Part shown: piece after piece, positions 36,185 through 45,853 of the stretch
Position numbering within the stretch: the first letter of the stretch is position 1
How the letters are laid out: every line of letters begins with the position of its first letter
Assembly: GCF_001421435.1 (NCBI RefSeq)
Contig: NZ_LMKA01000101.1
Coordinates: forward strand, 47,090-111,089
Reading direction: 5' to 3'
DNA from: Chryseobacterium sp. Leaf201
GTDB taxonomy: Bacteria > Bacteroidota > Bacteroidia > Flavobacteriales > Weeksellaceae
Length of the DNA stretch: 64,000 nt
The notes under the pieces: generated by a model
The model's input: the letters and a program-made list of their open reading frames with translations, nothing else
The model's database searches: none
What the model was told of the DNA's origin: nothing
Position numbers and translations under genes: made by a program

Positions 36185-37036
36185 ATGGAAAAAGTTGCCT
36201 TCATCATCAATCCCTTTTCGGCAAAGAAAAATTATCAGCCGTTTCTCAATGAATTGAAAGCGAAGGTAAAAGACCCTTTGTATTATATTTCGGAATCCAT
36301 TCCCGGAACGGATGAATTTATTCAGGCTCATTTCAATGATGTGGACGTTTTCGTGGCTATCGGAGGGGACGGAACCATTTCAACCGTAGCACGGAATATT
36401 ATTCACACCGAAAAGGTTCTGGCTATTTTCCCCGCCGGCTCCGGCAACGGCTTCTCCAACGAAAACAGATTCAGCAAAAACCTGGACGAACTGCTGGAAA
36501 AGCTCAAAGTAAGAAATTCCAGAAAAATTGATACGTTTACCGTTAACGGACTGCTCTCCATCAACGTATCAGGAACCGGATTTGACGGAAAAGTAGTGAA
36601 GGAGTTTGAAAAAACAACCCGCGGGTTCAAAAATTACATCAAAGTTTCCCTGAAAACATTTTTCAGCTATAAACCGATCAAGCTTAAATTTCTGAATGAA
36701 GAATATAAGCAGTACAACGGGAAATACCTGATGGTGAACATCGCCAACACCCGGCAGTTTGGCAACCATGCCTATATCGCGCCGCAGGCAAGCAAAAGCG
36801 ATGGCCTGGTGGATATGGTGCTGGTGAAAAAATTCCCCTTAACCTATTCTGCGCTTTTTGCCTTCAGGATGTTTACCAAAAAACTGAAAGAAGATGATTA
36901 CATCACCTACCTGCCTGTCTCGGAAGCAGAATTTAAAGTAAATACCAAAAACTGGCACCTGGACGGGGAATTCAATAAAATAAAATCACCCGTTCATATC
37001 AAAGTCCAGCCTTCAAGCCTGTGTATTTTAGTGTAG
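36185..37036 (+). CDS. Diacylglycerol/sphingosine kinase-family lipid kinase
   Basis: A 283-residue DAGK-catalytic-domain protein: KVAFIINPFSAKK at the N-terminus, nucleotide loop AIGGDGTISTVARNI near residue 58, PAGSGNGFSNENRFS near residue 80, and the C-terminal WHLDGEF near residue 260. It is a YegS/DgkB-like lipid kinase of uncertain substrate, and it probably feeds lipid recycling or glycolipid synthesis. It stands alone between a terminator-promoter pair and a dispersed repeat. Confidence 0.88.
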   Translation: MEKVAFIINPFSAKKNYQPFLNELKAKVKDPLYYISESIPGTDEFIQAHFNDVDVFVAIGGDGTISTVARNIIHTEKVLAIFPAGSGNGFSNENRFSKNLDELLEKLKVRNSRKIDTFTVNGLLSINVSGTGFDGKVVKEFEKTTRGFKNYIKVSLKTFFSYKPIKLKFLNEEYKQYNGKYLMVNIANTRQFGNHAYIAPQASKSDGLVDMVLVKKFPLTYSALFAFRMFTKKLKEDDYITYLPVSEAEFKVNTKNWHLDGEFNKIKSPVHIKVQPSSLCILV

Positions 37037-37088
37037 ATTGTAATATTAATATATTGCTCATTACCAATTACTTATCGCTTATTTTTTT

Positions 37089-37157
37089 AGAAGCTTTTTC
37101 CTGCTTTCCGCTGCAATCTTTTTCTTCAAAAAAGGATTTCTGCTGCAATCAGGGCTA
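37089..37157 (+). repeat. Dispersed intergenic repeat, copy A
   Basis: About 70 bp (TTCCTGCTTTCCGCTGCAATC, then a T-run/A-run hairpin, GGATTTCTGCTGCAATCAGGGCTAGG) matching the block at 56203-56272 nearly base for base, in the same orientation. Both are next to gene 3' ends. Confidence 0.8.
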
Positions 37158-37191
37158 GGATTTTGTCTGTAAAAGACCATCTGTTTTCAGA

Positions 37192-38472
37192 TTACACTTC
37201 CAGCTTTTTCTCTATTTCATTCGGATGGTCCAGACAATACCGGAGCTGGTCTTTATCCAGCTGTTTTTCCCAGTTGGCAACCACTACGGTAGCTACAGAA
37301 TTCCCGATGACATTGGTTAGAGCCCTGCATTCACTCATGAATTTATCAATCCCTAAAATAAGGGTCATCCCCGCAATAGGAATTTCCGGCACTACGGCTA
37401 AGGTAGCTGCCAGTGTTATAAACCCGGCACCCGTAACTCCTGCTGCCCCTTTGGAACTCAGCATGGCCACCAGCAACAGTATAATCTGCTTTTCAATAGG
37501 AAGGTGGATATCCATGGCCTGGGCAATAAACAGGGAAGCCAGCGTCATGTAAATGTTGGTGCCGTCAAGGTTGAAAGAATAGCCGGTGGGTATTACCAGC
37601 CCGACAATTGCTCTGGAACAGCCTGCCCTTTCCAGCTTCTCCATGATTCCCGGAAGCGCAGATTCAGAAGAGCTTGTTCCCAGAACCAGTAGCAGCTCTT
37701 CCTTCAGGTAATACATTAATTTGAATATATTAAAGCCATTGTACCAGGCAACTGCGCCAAGCACCACCACCACAAATAAGGCAGAAGTAATGTAAAAAGT
37801 ACCGACCAGGAAAATAAGGTTCAGTACAGACTGAAGGCCGTATTTCCCAATCGTGAAGGCCATGGCTCCGAAAGCCCCGATAGGCGCTGCTTTCATCAGC
37901 ATGTGTACAATTTTAAAAACCGGCGCCGAAAGGTCCTGTAAAAAGTCGGTTACTTTATGGCTCTTTTCTTTCGTCAATACCAGGGCGACACCCATTAAAA
38001 CAGATACAAGCAGTACCTGCAGGATATTTTCCCCAACCAACGGACTGAATAAGGTTTCAGGAATGATATTCATAATGAAGCCGGTGAGGGTAGACTCATG
38101 GGCTTTTTGCTGATACTGTGAAACATCTCCTGAAAGACTCGCCGGGTCAATATGAAGGCCGTGTCCCGGCTGCAGGACATTCCCTACAATCAAACCGATA
38201 ATCAGTGCCAGCGTAGAGAATGTGAAAAAATAAATCATGGCCTTAACCGCAATTCTTCCTACTTTTTTAAGGTCGGTCATGTGTGCAATCCCCAAAGTAA
38301 GGGTAATGAAAATCACAGGTGCAATGATCATCTTTACCAGTTTGATAAATCCGTCACCTAAAGGCCTCATCTTTTCACCCAGTTCGGGATAGAAATTTCC
38401 TAGAAGAATCCCTGCAATAATAGCAATGATGACCTGGAAATAAAGCTGCTGATAAATTTTTTTCGTTTTCAA
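37192..38472 (-). CDS. dctA: Dicarboxylate/amino acid:cation symporter (DAACS family)
   Basis: A 426-residue inner-membrane symporter. The N-terminus is [20 protein letters not shown]; conserved C-terminal motifs are [18 protein letters not shown] (re-entrant loop 1), [19 protein letters not shown] (helix 7), and [18 protein letters not shown] (re-entrant loop 2). The pattern is closest to C4-dicarboxylate carriers of the DctA/GltP group; glutamate as substrate cannot be excluded. It is monocistronic. Confidence 0.88.
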   Translation of the reverse strand: MKTKKIYQQLYFQVIIAIIAGILLGNFYPELGEKMRPLGDGFIKLVKMIIAPVIFITLTLGIAHMTDLKKVGRIAVKAMIYFFTFSTLALIIGLIVGNVLQPGHGLHIDPASLSGDVSQYQQKAHESTLTGFIMNIIPETLFSPLVGENILQVLLVSVLMGVALVLTKEKSHKVTDFLQDLSAPVFKIVHMLMKAAPIGAFGAMAFTIGKYGLQSVLNLIFLVGTFYITSALFVVVVLGAVAWYNGFNIFKLMYYLKEELLLVLGTSSSESALPGIMEKLERAGCSRAIVGLVIPTGYSFNLDGTNIYMTLASLFIAQAMDIHLPIEKQIILLLVAMLSSKGAAGVTGAGFITLAATLAVVPEIPIAGMTLILGIDKFMSECRALTNVIGNSVATVVVANWEKQLDKDQLRYCLDHPNEIEKKLEV

Positions 38473-38525
38473 TGAGTCTGTTTTAATTCTGAAAAATAAG
38501 AAAATTACCTGAGACTATAACAGAA

Positions 38526-38575
38526 AGTTTCGGCGGGGCTGGAAGCCCCGCCGAAACTGGCGGATTACATATCCG
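38526..38575. repeat. Strong GC-rich palindrome plus second hairpin
   Basis: Perfect 15-bp arms AGTTTCGGCGGGGCT / AGCCCCGCCGAAACT with loop GGA (38526-38558), followed by CGGAT/ATCCG (38561-38575). There is no T-run on either side, so it is not a typical terminator. It may be a REP-type repeat or a transcript-end protector. Confidence 0.7.
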
Positions 38576-38670
38576 TTATCGGGATCCTTGAATTCCTTAG
38601 GTTTTACTTTGTTGAAAAATCAAAACCTGAATTAATTCAAATAGGTACAAAAAGCCTTGATTAATCACAC

Positions 38671-40356
38671 TCATTCCACCGCCACGGAATCGTCGCCACG
38701 GCCGTCGGCAACCGCATGAACCATCCCGTTATCATCAGCCAGAATCATTTCTGTCCTGCCGATCTGATTCCAGCTTTCAGCTTTATAGCCCAGTTTTTCC
38801 AAGTCCATGACGGTTGTCTCAGGAAAATTATTTTCAAAAGCCACCGTGTCGGGAAGCCACTGGTGATGGAACTTTGGAGCATTTACAGAAGTGTTGGCAT
38901 TCAATTTAAAATCAATTACATTAACAATAGACTGATAAACAGACGTTGGAATTGTGGTTCCGCCCGGTGTTCCTACCACCATGTACGGCTTTCCGTTTTT
39001 CAGGACAATTGTCGGGGTCATGGATGAAAGCATCCTTTTATTCGGACGGATAGCATTAGCTTCACCGCCAACCGCTCCGAACATGTTCGGGACGCCAGGT
39101 TTTATGGAGAAATCATCCATTTCATTGTTTAAAAAGAATCCGGCCCCCGAAACCACAACTTTACTTCCGTATAGGCCGTTCAGCGTTGTGGTAACCGCAG
39201 CTGCATTTCCTTCCTTGTCAAGCACAGAGATATGCGTGGTTTCCGTGGATTCACCCGGCTGTTTTATAATTTTCCCGACTTCAGAACTTGGCGTGGCTTT
39301 ACTGAAACTGAAGCTTCTCCATCTGTTTTTAAGATAAGGATCAGAAATTAAATACGCGGTCTGGTCATCAATGAAATCCGGGTCGCCCATATATTCAGCT
39401 CTGTCGGCATACGCCCGCCGTTCTGCTTCCACCATAATCTGGACAGCTTTCGTAGAATTCTGCCTGTATTTTTCCAGATTTTCATAACTCGCCATGGTAA
39501 GCATCTGTGCCAGTAAAATTCCGCCGCTTGAAGGCAGCGGCATCGAAACTACCGTATGTCCTTTATAATTAAATTCCAGCGCTTTTCTTTCTACGGCTTT
39601 GTAGTTTTTAAGATCTTGCAGCGAAATGATGCCGTTTCCTTTTTTCATTTCAGCAGCCAGAAGTTCTGCGGTTCTGCCCTCATAAAAACCCTTGATGCCC
39701 TGTTTCCGGATTAATTTCAGGGTCTCCGCCAATTGTTTCTGAACCAGGATATCACCTGTTTTCCATGGCGTATTCTTCACAAAGGCTATGGGAGAGGTAT
39801 TATGCTTTTGAAAATAGGTTTTACCCATATTTAATAAACCGGCTTCCTGTTCGGTAATCGCAAATCCCTTTTCTGCGAGATCAATAGCAGGGCGGATAAG
39901 CTGGTCCATCGGCAGCCTGCAGTATTTTAACGTTGCAAAAAAGCCGGCGACACTTCCCGGAACTCCCGCAGCCAGTCTGCCGTTTTGGGAAAGGTCTGTA
40001 TCGGCTTTACCGTTTTTATCAACATACATATCATGAAAAGCTTTCTGAGGTGCCGTTTCACGGTAATCAATAGTAAATTTCTCACCGTTGTTTTTTACAC
40101 CGACCAAAAATCCGCCGCCGCCGATATTTCCTGCCTGCGGGTAAACCACAGCCAAGGCATATTGTGTCGCAACAATGGCATCATAGGCGTTTCCACCCAT
40201 TTTAAGAATCCGGGCACCTGCTTCACTGGCCAGAGGATGTGCCGAAACAATGACCCCTTTGTTTTTTACCTTGACTTCCTTTACAATGCTGATGTCCGTG
40301 TATTGTGCTGAAAATGTGCAGGAAAGCAATATGAACAGCATGAATGTTTTTTTCAT
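38671..40356 (-). CDS. ggt: Gamma-glutamyltransferase
   Basis: A 561-residue exported Ntn hydrolase (signal MKKTFMLFILLSCTFSAQ). The autoprocessing/nucleophile Thr lies in NAAAVTTTLNGLYGS near residue 390, with GAGFFLNNEMDDFS and MLSSMTPTIVLKNG after it. It should be cut into large and small subunits. It hydrolyses or transfers gamma-glutamyl groups from glutathione in the periplasm. It is monocistronic and divergent from the 40447 gene. Confidence 0.94.
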   Translation of the reverse strand: MKKTFMLFILLSCTFSAQYTDISIVKEVKVKNKGVIVSAHPLASEAGARILKMGGNAYDAIVATQYALAVVYPQAGNIGGGGFLVGVKNNGEKFTIDYRETAPQKAFHDMYVDKNGKADTDLSQNGRLAAGVPGSVAGFFATLKYCRLPMDQLIRPAIDLAEKGFAITEQEAGLLNMGKTYFQKHNTSPIAFVKNTPWKTGDILVQKQLAETLKLIRKQGIKGFYEGRTAELLAAEMKKGNGIISLQDLKNYKAVERKALEFNYKGHTVVSMPLPSSGGILLAQMLTMASYENLEKYRQNSTKAVQIMVEAERRAYADRAEYMGDPDFIDDQTAYLISDPYLKNRWRSFSFSKATPSSEVGKIIKQPGESTETTHISVLDKEGNAAAVTTTLNGLYGSKVVVSGAGFFLNNEMDDFSIKPGVPNMFGAVGGEANAIRPNKRMLSSMTPTIVLKNGKPYMVVGTPGGTTIPTSVYQSIVNVIDFKLNANTSVNAPKFHHQWLPDTVAFENNFPETTVMDLEKLGYKAESWNQIGRTEMILADDNGMVHAVADGRGDDSVAVE

Positions 40357-40446
40357 GGGCAGATTTTGTAACCGAATTTACAATTTTGTTTTAAGATAGG
40401 CTTGAAAATATTTACTTTTGCTCAAGATCAATAATAATATAGAAAA

Positions 40447-41415
40447 ATGGAATCCCACACGGAAAGAATCTTGATTACCGGCGCGTTAGGGCAGATAGGT
40501 ACCGAACTTACAAACAGGCTGGTTGAAATTCACGGAGCTGAAAATGTTGTTGCTTCAGGATTGGACAGATGGCAGAAAGGCCTTACTTCTGCAGGCTATT
40601 ATGAAAGAATGGATGTTACCAATACTCAATTGGTAAAACAGGTGATTAAAGACTATGATATCACCACTGTATACCATTTGGCTTCACTGCTGTCCGGAAC
40701 TTCAGAAAAGCAGCCGCTGTTTGCATGGAAACTGAATCTTGAACCGCTTATTCATTTTTGTGAGCTGGCAAAAGAAGGTCTTATTCAGAAGATTTTCTGG
40801 CCGAGTTCAATTGCCGTTTTCGGGAAAGGAATTCCGAAGGAAAACGTAGGGCAGGATGTTGTTCTGAATCCGACTACCGTATACGGGATTTCAAAGATGG
40901 CCGGTGAAAAATGGTGTGAGTATTATTTTGACAAGCATGGAGTAGATGTAAGAAGCATACGCTATCCGGGACTGATTTCCTGGAAAACACCTGCAGGCGG
41001 CGGAACAACGGATTATGCAGTTGAAATTTTTTATGAAGCGATTGAAGAAGGAAAGTATACCAGTTTTATTTCTGAGAATACAGGCATGCCGATGCTGTAT
41101 ATGGATGATGCCATCAATGCCACCTTGAAATTAATGGAAGCTCCGAAAGAAAGCCTGACTGTCCGTTCCTCTTACAATCTTGGCGGAATGTCATTCACAC
41201 CTAAAGAACTTGCAGAAGAAATCAAAAAAGAAATTCCGGAATTTGAAATTGATTACAAGCCAGATTTCAGACAGCAGATCGCAGATTCTTGGCCGGCTTC
41301 TATAGATGATTCCGTAGCAAAAAATGACTGGGGATTATCTTATGATTTCGGGATTTCTGAAATGACCAAGGATATGATTAAAAACCTCAAAGTAAAACTG
41401 AATAAGACTCAATAG
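40447..41415 (+). CDS. NAD-dependent epimerase-type L-threonine dehydrogenase
   Basis: A 322-residue short-chain (extended SDR) protein: Rossmann motif ITGALGQIGTELTN near residue 10, catalytic YGISKMAGEKW (YxxxK) near residue 143, and GTTDYAVEIFYEAI plus SENTGMPMLYMDDAI. That last pair is characteristic of SDR-type L-threonine 3-dehydrogenases known from Flavobacterium and relatives. It oxidises threonine to 2-amino-3-ketobutyrate. A TACTTTTG element lies at 40413-40420. Confidence 0.85.
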   Translation: MESHTERILITGALGQIGTELTNRLVEIHGAENVVASGLDRWQKGLTSAGYYERMDVTNTQLVKQVIKDYDITTVYHLASLLSGTSEKQPLFAWKLNLEPLIHFCELAKEGLIQKIFWPSSIAVFGKGIPKENVGQDVVLNPTTVYGISKMAGEKWCEYYFDKHGVDVRSIRYPGLISWKTPAGGGTTDYAVEIFYEAIEEGKYTSFISENTGMPMLYMDDAINATLKLMEAPKESLTVRSSYNLGGMSFTPKELAEEIKKEIPEFEIDYKPDFRQQIADSWPASIDDSVAKNDWGLSYDFGISEMTKDMIKNLKVKLNKTQ

Positions 41416-41494
41416 GTCAAGCTTAACTTTAATGTAAATTATATTAACATATGATAATGCACACATTATATGATTTATCTAAAATTTAATTTAA

Positions 41495-42247
41495 ATGGTA
41501 TTATTAACTTTTAACATCGTAAATATTGAAGCTGAGTCAAAAAGCAGTATGCATATTTCAGATGAAGAACGATTACAGATTACCGTTGATAATACAAAAG
41601 CAATCCTGAGGATTTTAGATATTCATGATGTTAAAGCTACTTTTTTTGTAGAAGTTTCATTGGTATGCAACCTTCAGAATTTAATAAAAGCAATTTCATC
41701 CCAAGGGCATGAAATTGCTTTTTATCATAAAAACGACACGCTTCAGGAAATTGAAAACACGAAGAAATCAGCGCAGGAATTTTTAGGAAAACAGATCAGA
41801 GGCATTCGCCGGAAAGATCACCAGCTTCCTTTGGAAAGCCTGAAAATGATGGAATTTAATTACATTTCCGATATCGATAATGCCAATATTCTTTTCCCTT
41901 TCAAACGGCTGAAAAGAGATACGGAAATCCATGAAGAAAACGGGTTGAGCAGGGTGCCGGAAAGTATCTCCCCATACAGCCAGCTGCCGTATAATGATTT
42001 TGTGTTCCAGGTGCTTCCGATGAAATATTACCGGAATATGGTTTTCGAAACATTAAAAAACGATGAATTTGTGCTGATCTATCTCAGTACCTGGCAATTT
42101 ACCGATTTTAATAAACACAGGTTTAAAATCCCTTTTTACAGGAAACTGAATTCAGGAAAGAAAATGGAGGATAAACTGGATGCCCTCCTCAGTTGGATCA
42201 ATGAAAAAGAAATGGCTACTTCCCGGATGAAAGATTATATTTTTTAG
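41495..42247 (+). CDS. Polysaccharide-deacetylase-like protein, degenerate metal site
   Basis: A 250-residue cytoplasmic protein without a signal peptide. NodB-fold markers are present in order: LLTFNIVNIEAES at the position of the TFDDG-type motif, DVKATFFVEVSLVCNL near residue 48, and SQGHEIAFYHKNDTLQEIE near residue 70. The usual metal-binding HSxxH is replaced by AFYHKND, so only part of the site remains. It resembles the deacetylases placed in exopolysaccharide loci, but no such genes are nearby. Activity is doubtful. Confidence 0.72.
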   Translation: MVLLTFNIVNIEAESKSSMHISDEERLQITVDNTKAILRILDIHDVKATFFVEVSLVCNLQNLIKAISSQGHEIAFYHKNDTLQEIENTKKSAQEFLGKQIRGIRRKDHQLPLESLKMMEFNYISDIDNANILFPFKRLKRDTEIHEENGLSRVPESISPYSQLPYNDFVFQVLPMKYYRNMVFETLKNDEFVLIYLSTWQFTDFNKHRFKIPFYRKLNSGKKMEDKLDALLSWINEKEMATSRMKDYIF

Positions 42248-42299
42248 ATTTATTTCCCACGGATTTCACGGATTTTTTATTTGATATTAAAATCTAGCT

Positions 42300-42790
42300 A
42301 TGAATTAATTTACACGCAAAGGCTTAATTGTTCAATATGTTGATTCAGAAAGCAAAGGCAAATGAATTTGCTTCGCGAAGCTGAAAAGTATGCTTAATCA
42401 AATTAATATATTGATTCATCTTTGCTCCCCTCTAATATAAAGTTTCGAAATAAATCTCTGCGTTAAAAAATGTTTCAGATTTAATTATTTAAATAGTTGA
42501 TTTTTAGAAGAAAAAAGACAAACAAACTTGCTTCGCAAAGCCGAAAAGTATACTTCATCAAATCAATATATTGATTCATCTTTGCTCCCTTTATTAAAGC
42601 TCAAAATAAATCTTTGCTTTTAAAAAGTAACAGATTTAATGATTCAAATCTTGATTTTCAGAATAGCAAAGACAAATAAACTTGCTTCGAAAAGCTGAAA
42701 AGTATACTTCATCAAATCAATATATTGATTCATCTTTGATCCCTCTACTATAAAGTGTCAAAATAAATCTTTGCGTTAAAAAAACTATGG
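42300..42790. repeat. Three diverged tandem units, ~150-160 bp, in a gene-free region
   Basis: Unit landmarks: GCTTCGCGAAGC-type palindrome starts at 42370, 42530 and 42684 (periods 160 and 154). Each is followed by GAAAAGTAT(A/G)CTT(C/A)ATCAAAT, the palindrome AATCAATATATTGATT (42561-42576 and 42715-42730, imperfect in unit 1), CATCTTTGCTCCC, and AAATAAATCTTTGCGTTAAAAA. The 590-bp gap between the 42247 and 42839 gene ends holds no reading frame of note. Confidence 0.8.
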
Positions 42791-42838
42791 ATTCATACAG
42801 ATTTACGTGCAAAAATAAATAAAGAATCTGATAACAAA

Positions 42839-44044
42839 TTAAGCCAGTTCAAAAAGCGTAATTTCCGGCAAAACGCCAACCCTTCCCGGATACCCTAATA
42901 CCCCGAAGCCACGGTTTACATACAGCATTTTCCCTTCGCTTTCATAGAGATCGGCCCACTTGGAATACCGGTACTGAACCGGAGACCATTTTATATTTTT
43001 AAGGTCCAGGCCAAACTGCATTCCGTGCGTATGTCCGGAGAGGGTCAGGTGTACATTTCCGGGGTGCATTTTTACGACATAATCGAAATGGGTAGGGTCG
43101 TGGCTCATCAAGATCTTGGCTGCAGATTCCGGTACGCCTTTTAAGGCATCATCCAGTCTGCCGAATTGCGGGAAGGGTTTTAAACCCCAGTTTTCAACGC
43201 CCAGGATATATAATTTTTCACCGTTCTTTTCGATGATTCTATGTTCATTCCGAAGCATATCGAAGCCGGCCTGCTTTTCATACGCAATCAGCGTATCAAG
43301 GTTCTTTTTCTTGTCACCAAGGGAATCCCATTTTACATAATCGCCGTAATCATGGTTGCCAAGAACTGCAAGCTTGCCGTCTTGCGCTGTAATCTGGGAA
43401 AACAGCGGGATAAACGGTTTGAATTCATCAGCCACATTATTCACCATATCTCCGGTAAACAGCACCAGATCAGCTTTCTGTTCGTTGATCAGGTCAATGG
43501 CATGCTGCAGTTTGGACGGATCTGAAAAGCTGCCGCTGTGGACATCTGAAATCTGAATGATTTTATATCCTTTGAAGCTTTTCGGAAGATTGGCCAGCTT
43601 TACTTTTACCTTTCTCACTTTATGACGGTAACGTCCGAAGGTAATCCCGTCAATAAACAGGGCAGAAAGCACGCCTCCCAGTCCCAAACCCACAAGGCTT
43701 AAAAACTTCCTTCTTTCCGGAAAAAAATGTTCCGTCGGTTTTGAAAGCCCGATCAGGTAACTGCCGGTTCTGAAAATATCATCAATCAGCAAAAATAAAA
43801 CCACGAAAACTTTAGGCAGGATAAAAACAAGAAAAAGCGAGATCATGATCTGGGCTCTTACCATGCTTCTGTCTGCCCTGCTGAAATGGGTCACTTCGTA
43901 CGCGAAAAACCCGTAAACAGCCAGCGAGAAAACCCAGTAGCCGGTCCTCAGCCAGAAGTTGTCTGTAAGTGTCCTGATGGCCTGATAAATATAGACTTCC
44001 AGAAAAAGGAAGATCACCGCAATGATAAAAAAATTTCTTTGCAT
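42839..44044 (-). CDS. Membrane-anchored metallophosphoesterase
   Basis: A 401-residue protein from ATG 44044 (MQRNFFIIAVIFLFLEVYIY); an upstream TTG at 44065 lies in the preceding terminator. About three to four membrane helices fill residues 1-130, then a Calcineurin-like phosphoesterase domain: IQISDVHSGSF, LVLFTGDMVNN, AVLGNHDYGDY, LMSHDPTHFD, LTLSGHTHGMQFG, all five metal motifs intact. It resembles YkoQ/YaeI-type enzymes that act on lipid-linked phosphodiesters, but the substrate is unknown. Confidence 0.88.
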   Translation of the reverse strand: MQRNFFIIAVIFLFLEVYIYQAIRTLTDNFWLRTGYWVFSLAVYGFFAYEVTHFSRADRSMVRAQIMISLFLVFILPKVFVVLFLLIDDIFRTGSYLIGLSKPTEHFFPERRKFLSLVGLGLGGVLSALFIDGITFGRYRHKVRKVKVKLANLPKSFKGYKIIQISDVHSGSFSDPSKLQHAIDLINEQKADLVLFTGDMVNNVADEFKPFIPLFSQITAQDGKLAVLGNHDYGDYVKWDSLGDKKKNLDTLIAYEKQAGFDMLRNEHRIIEKNGEKLYILGVENWGLKPFPQFGRLDDALKGVPESAAKILMSHDPTHFDYVVKMHPGNVHLTLSGHTHGMQFGLDLKNIKWSPVQYRYSKWADLYESEGKMLYVNRGFGVLGYPGRVGVLPEITLFELA

Positions 44045-44055
44045 AACTGGTTTAA

Positions 44056-44093
44056 AAAAGCACAAAGAATGATTCCCTGTGCTTTTATTTATT
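44056..44093 (-). terminator. Terminator of the KAS III gene
   Basis: In minus-strand sense AAAAGCACA pairs with TGTGCTTTT across GGGAATCATTCTT and runs into TTTTT. Confidence 0.7.
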
Positions 44094-44111
44094 TTGTTAG
44101 ATTAAAATAGA

Positions 44112-45179
44112 TTAAGGAAATCTGTATACGATCGCATTGATGTTCATTCCGGCACCTACCGAAGTCATCACAATGTTACCTTTTTCTTTAAACGTATGAC
44201 CTTCCATTTTTCCTTTAATAATTAAATCATACATCGTAGGAATGGTAGCAACGGAAGAGTTCCCGAATTCCTGGATCGTCATCGGGGAAACCGAATGGTC
44301 ATATTCTCTGATGTTATAAAGCTTGTGAAGCCTCTCGATCATCGCATAATCCATTTTGGCATTGGCCTGGTGGATCAGGATCTTGTTGATATCTTCAATG
44401 GAAAGGCCTGCATCGTCAATCGTTTCCTTGATTGCAGCAGGAACATTTTTAAGAGCGTACTCGTAAATTTTTCTTCCCTGCATCCTTACATACAGGCGGC
44501 TCTGGTCAGATTCTTTGTTGATGGAAGGTCCGTTAGCCAGATAATCCAGCTCCAGGCCGTTGTCACATATTGTGTTATGGGCAATAATCCCTACATTTTC
44601 TTCGTCGGTGGCCTTTACCACTACCGCTCCGGCTCCGTCTGCAAAAATCATCCTGTTTCTGTCGTGCGGGTCTGTTACCCTGCTCAGTGTTTCTGAACCG
44701 ATGATCAGAATGGTTTTGGCAACTTTGGCTTTAATCAGGTTATCAGCGAGGATCATGCCTTCCACCCATCCCGGGCATCCGAAAAGCATGTCATAGGTAA
44801 TGCATTTCCTGTTTTTAATCCCTAATTTATTTTTTACCCTGGCAGCCATAGTCGGCATGAAATCAGCGTATCCGTGTACGGTCACTTCCCCGAAATTACT
44901 GGCATAGATAATGTAATCCAGTTCTTCCTGATCTATTTTTGCATCTGCAATCGCTAATTTTGCAGCCTCATACCCGATTTGTGAATTGGAAAGACCTTCA
45001 TCAATGAATCTTCTGTTTTCTATTTCTGTAATTTCAACAAATTTAGCAATCGTTTCTTCTGCGGGTTTATCAATCTTTATTCCGTCATCTGAATAAAACT
45101 CTGAATCTAAGAAATAGTCTCTCCCGATAATTTTGCTGGGAAGATAAGATCCAGAACCAATAATGATCGTATTCGGCAT
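44112..45179 (-). CDS. 3-oxoacyl-ACP synthase III family protein
   Basis: A 355-residue thiolase-fold condensing enzyme: nucleophile Cys in MLFGCPGWVEGM near residue 130, His in ILIHQANAKMD near residue 265, and Asn in QEFGNSSVATIPTMY near residue 298 (Cys-His-Asn triad). FabH itself normally has CSGF around the Cys, so this is probably a specialised KAS III, perhaps in branched-lipid or secondary metabolism, rather than the essential FabH. It is monocistronic with a TAACTTTG element on the minus strand at 45205-45212. Confidence 0.85.
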   Translation of the reverse strand: MPNTIIIGSGSYLPSKIIGRDYFLDSEFYSDDGIKIDKPAEETIAKFVEITEIENRRFIDEGLSNSQIGYEAAKLAIADAKIDQEELDYIIYASNFGEVTVHGYADFMPTMAARVKNKLGIKNRKCITYDMLFGCPGWVEGMILADNLIKAKVAKTILIIGSETLSRVTDPHDRNRMIFADGAGAVVVKATDEENVGIIAHNTICDNGLELDYLANGPSINKESDQSRLYVRMQGRKIYEYALKNVPAAIKETIDDAGLSIEDINKILIHQANAKMDYAMIERLHKLYNIREYDHSVSPMTIQEFGNSSVATIPTMYDLIIKGKMEGHTFKEKGNIVMTSVGAGMNINAIVYRFP

Positions 45180-45249
45180 TCGTTTATATGATTTTTTAAA
45201 GAGGCAAAGTTAATAATTAATATTAACAACAAAGAATTAAAAATATTAT

Positions 45250-45257
45250 TAAATTTG
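45250..45257 (+). promoter_or_regulatory. Promoter -7 element of the 45281-47371 operon
   Basis: TAAATTTG, 23 bp ahead of the first ATG, divergent from the KAS III promoter. Confidence 0.55.
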
Positions 45258-45280
45258 CAAAAATTGTACTTTACAGTCTT

Positions 45281-45850
45281 ATGAAAAATAATGCGTCTTT
45301 AAAAGGCTTAGTTATTGCAGTTGTGGCGTTTATCGTTGCATTCGGAGTTTACTTCCTGTTTTTAGCCAAGAAGAATTATTATGTGGTGGATAACCCTACG
45401 CCGGATACCTATTATTACAGGATCAACAACGGTTCAGAAGGTACTATTGCAGGAGGTCAGACTGTTCCCGTTGACCTTAAGAAGGGGAAAAATTCAATTA
45501 AAGTTTTTGACCGTAACAAGAAAATGCTCTTTGATTCTGCTTTTGAAGTAAACAAAGTCCGCGGGCTGATTAATATCGCCCATCAGGATTATTACATCAA
45601 TGATCAGTATTACGGATACAATCTTAAAAAAGATTCATTACTTTTGGCACTGGATAAAACCGTGATTGACGGAAAACCATATTTTGGGGGAGCCCGGCGC
45701 TTCAGCAAAATATTTACGGATGATTTTTATTACAATGTGGATGAAGATTATGACAGAGTAGTCAAAAACATCCAGCAGGTGGAATCCAGATCAAAGATCT
45801 TCAGGAAGCAGGATTACCTTAATTATTATAAAGAATATTACAAGTTTTAA
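45281..45850 (+). CDS. Membrane-anchored protein of unknown function
   Basis: A 189-residue protein with one N-terminal transmembrane helix (LVIAVVAFIVAFGVYFLFL, residues 10-28) and an outer domain rich in Tyr, Asp and Lys (DNPTPDTYYYRINNGSEG, DQYYGYNLKKDSL). I recognise no family. It begins an operon with the menaquinone methyltransferase (3-bp gap) and porT, which suggests a conserved envelope context in flavobacteria; function unknown. Confidence 0.7.
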   Translation: MKNNASLKGLVIAVVAFIVAFGVYFLFLAKKNYYVVDNPTPDTYYYRINNGSEGTIAGGQTVPVDLKKGKNSIKVFDRNKKMLFDSAFEVNKVRGLINIAHQDYYINDQYYGYNLKKDSLLLALDKTVIDGKPYFGGARRFSKIFTDDFYYNVDEDYDRVVKNIQQVESRSKIFRKQDYLNYYKEYYKF

Positions 45851-45853
45851 GTT

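Noticed and set aside
42300..42790. CRISPR-like array
   Set aside because: Units are ~155 bp, diverged along their whole length, with no short identical repeat and unique spacers, and no cas genes nearby.
44295..44696. 133-codon open frame on the plus strand
   Set aside because: Fully antisense to the KAS III gene, which has all catalytic motifs; no promoter or family signature.
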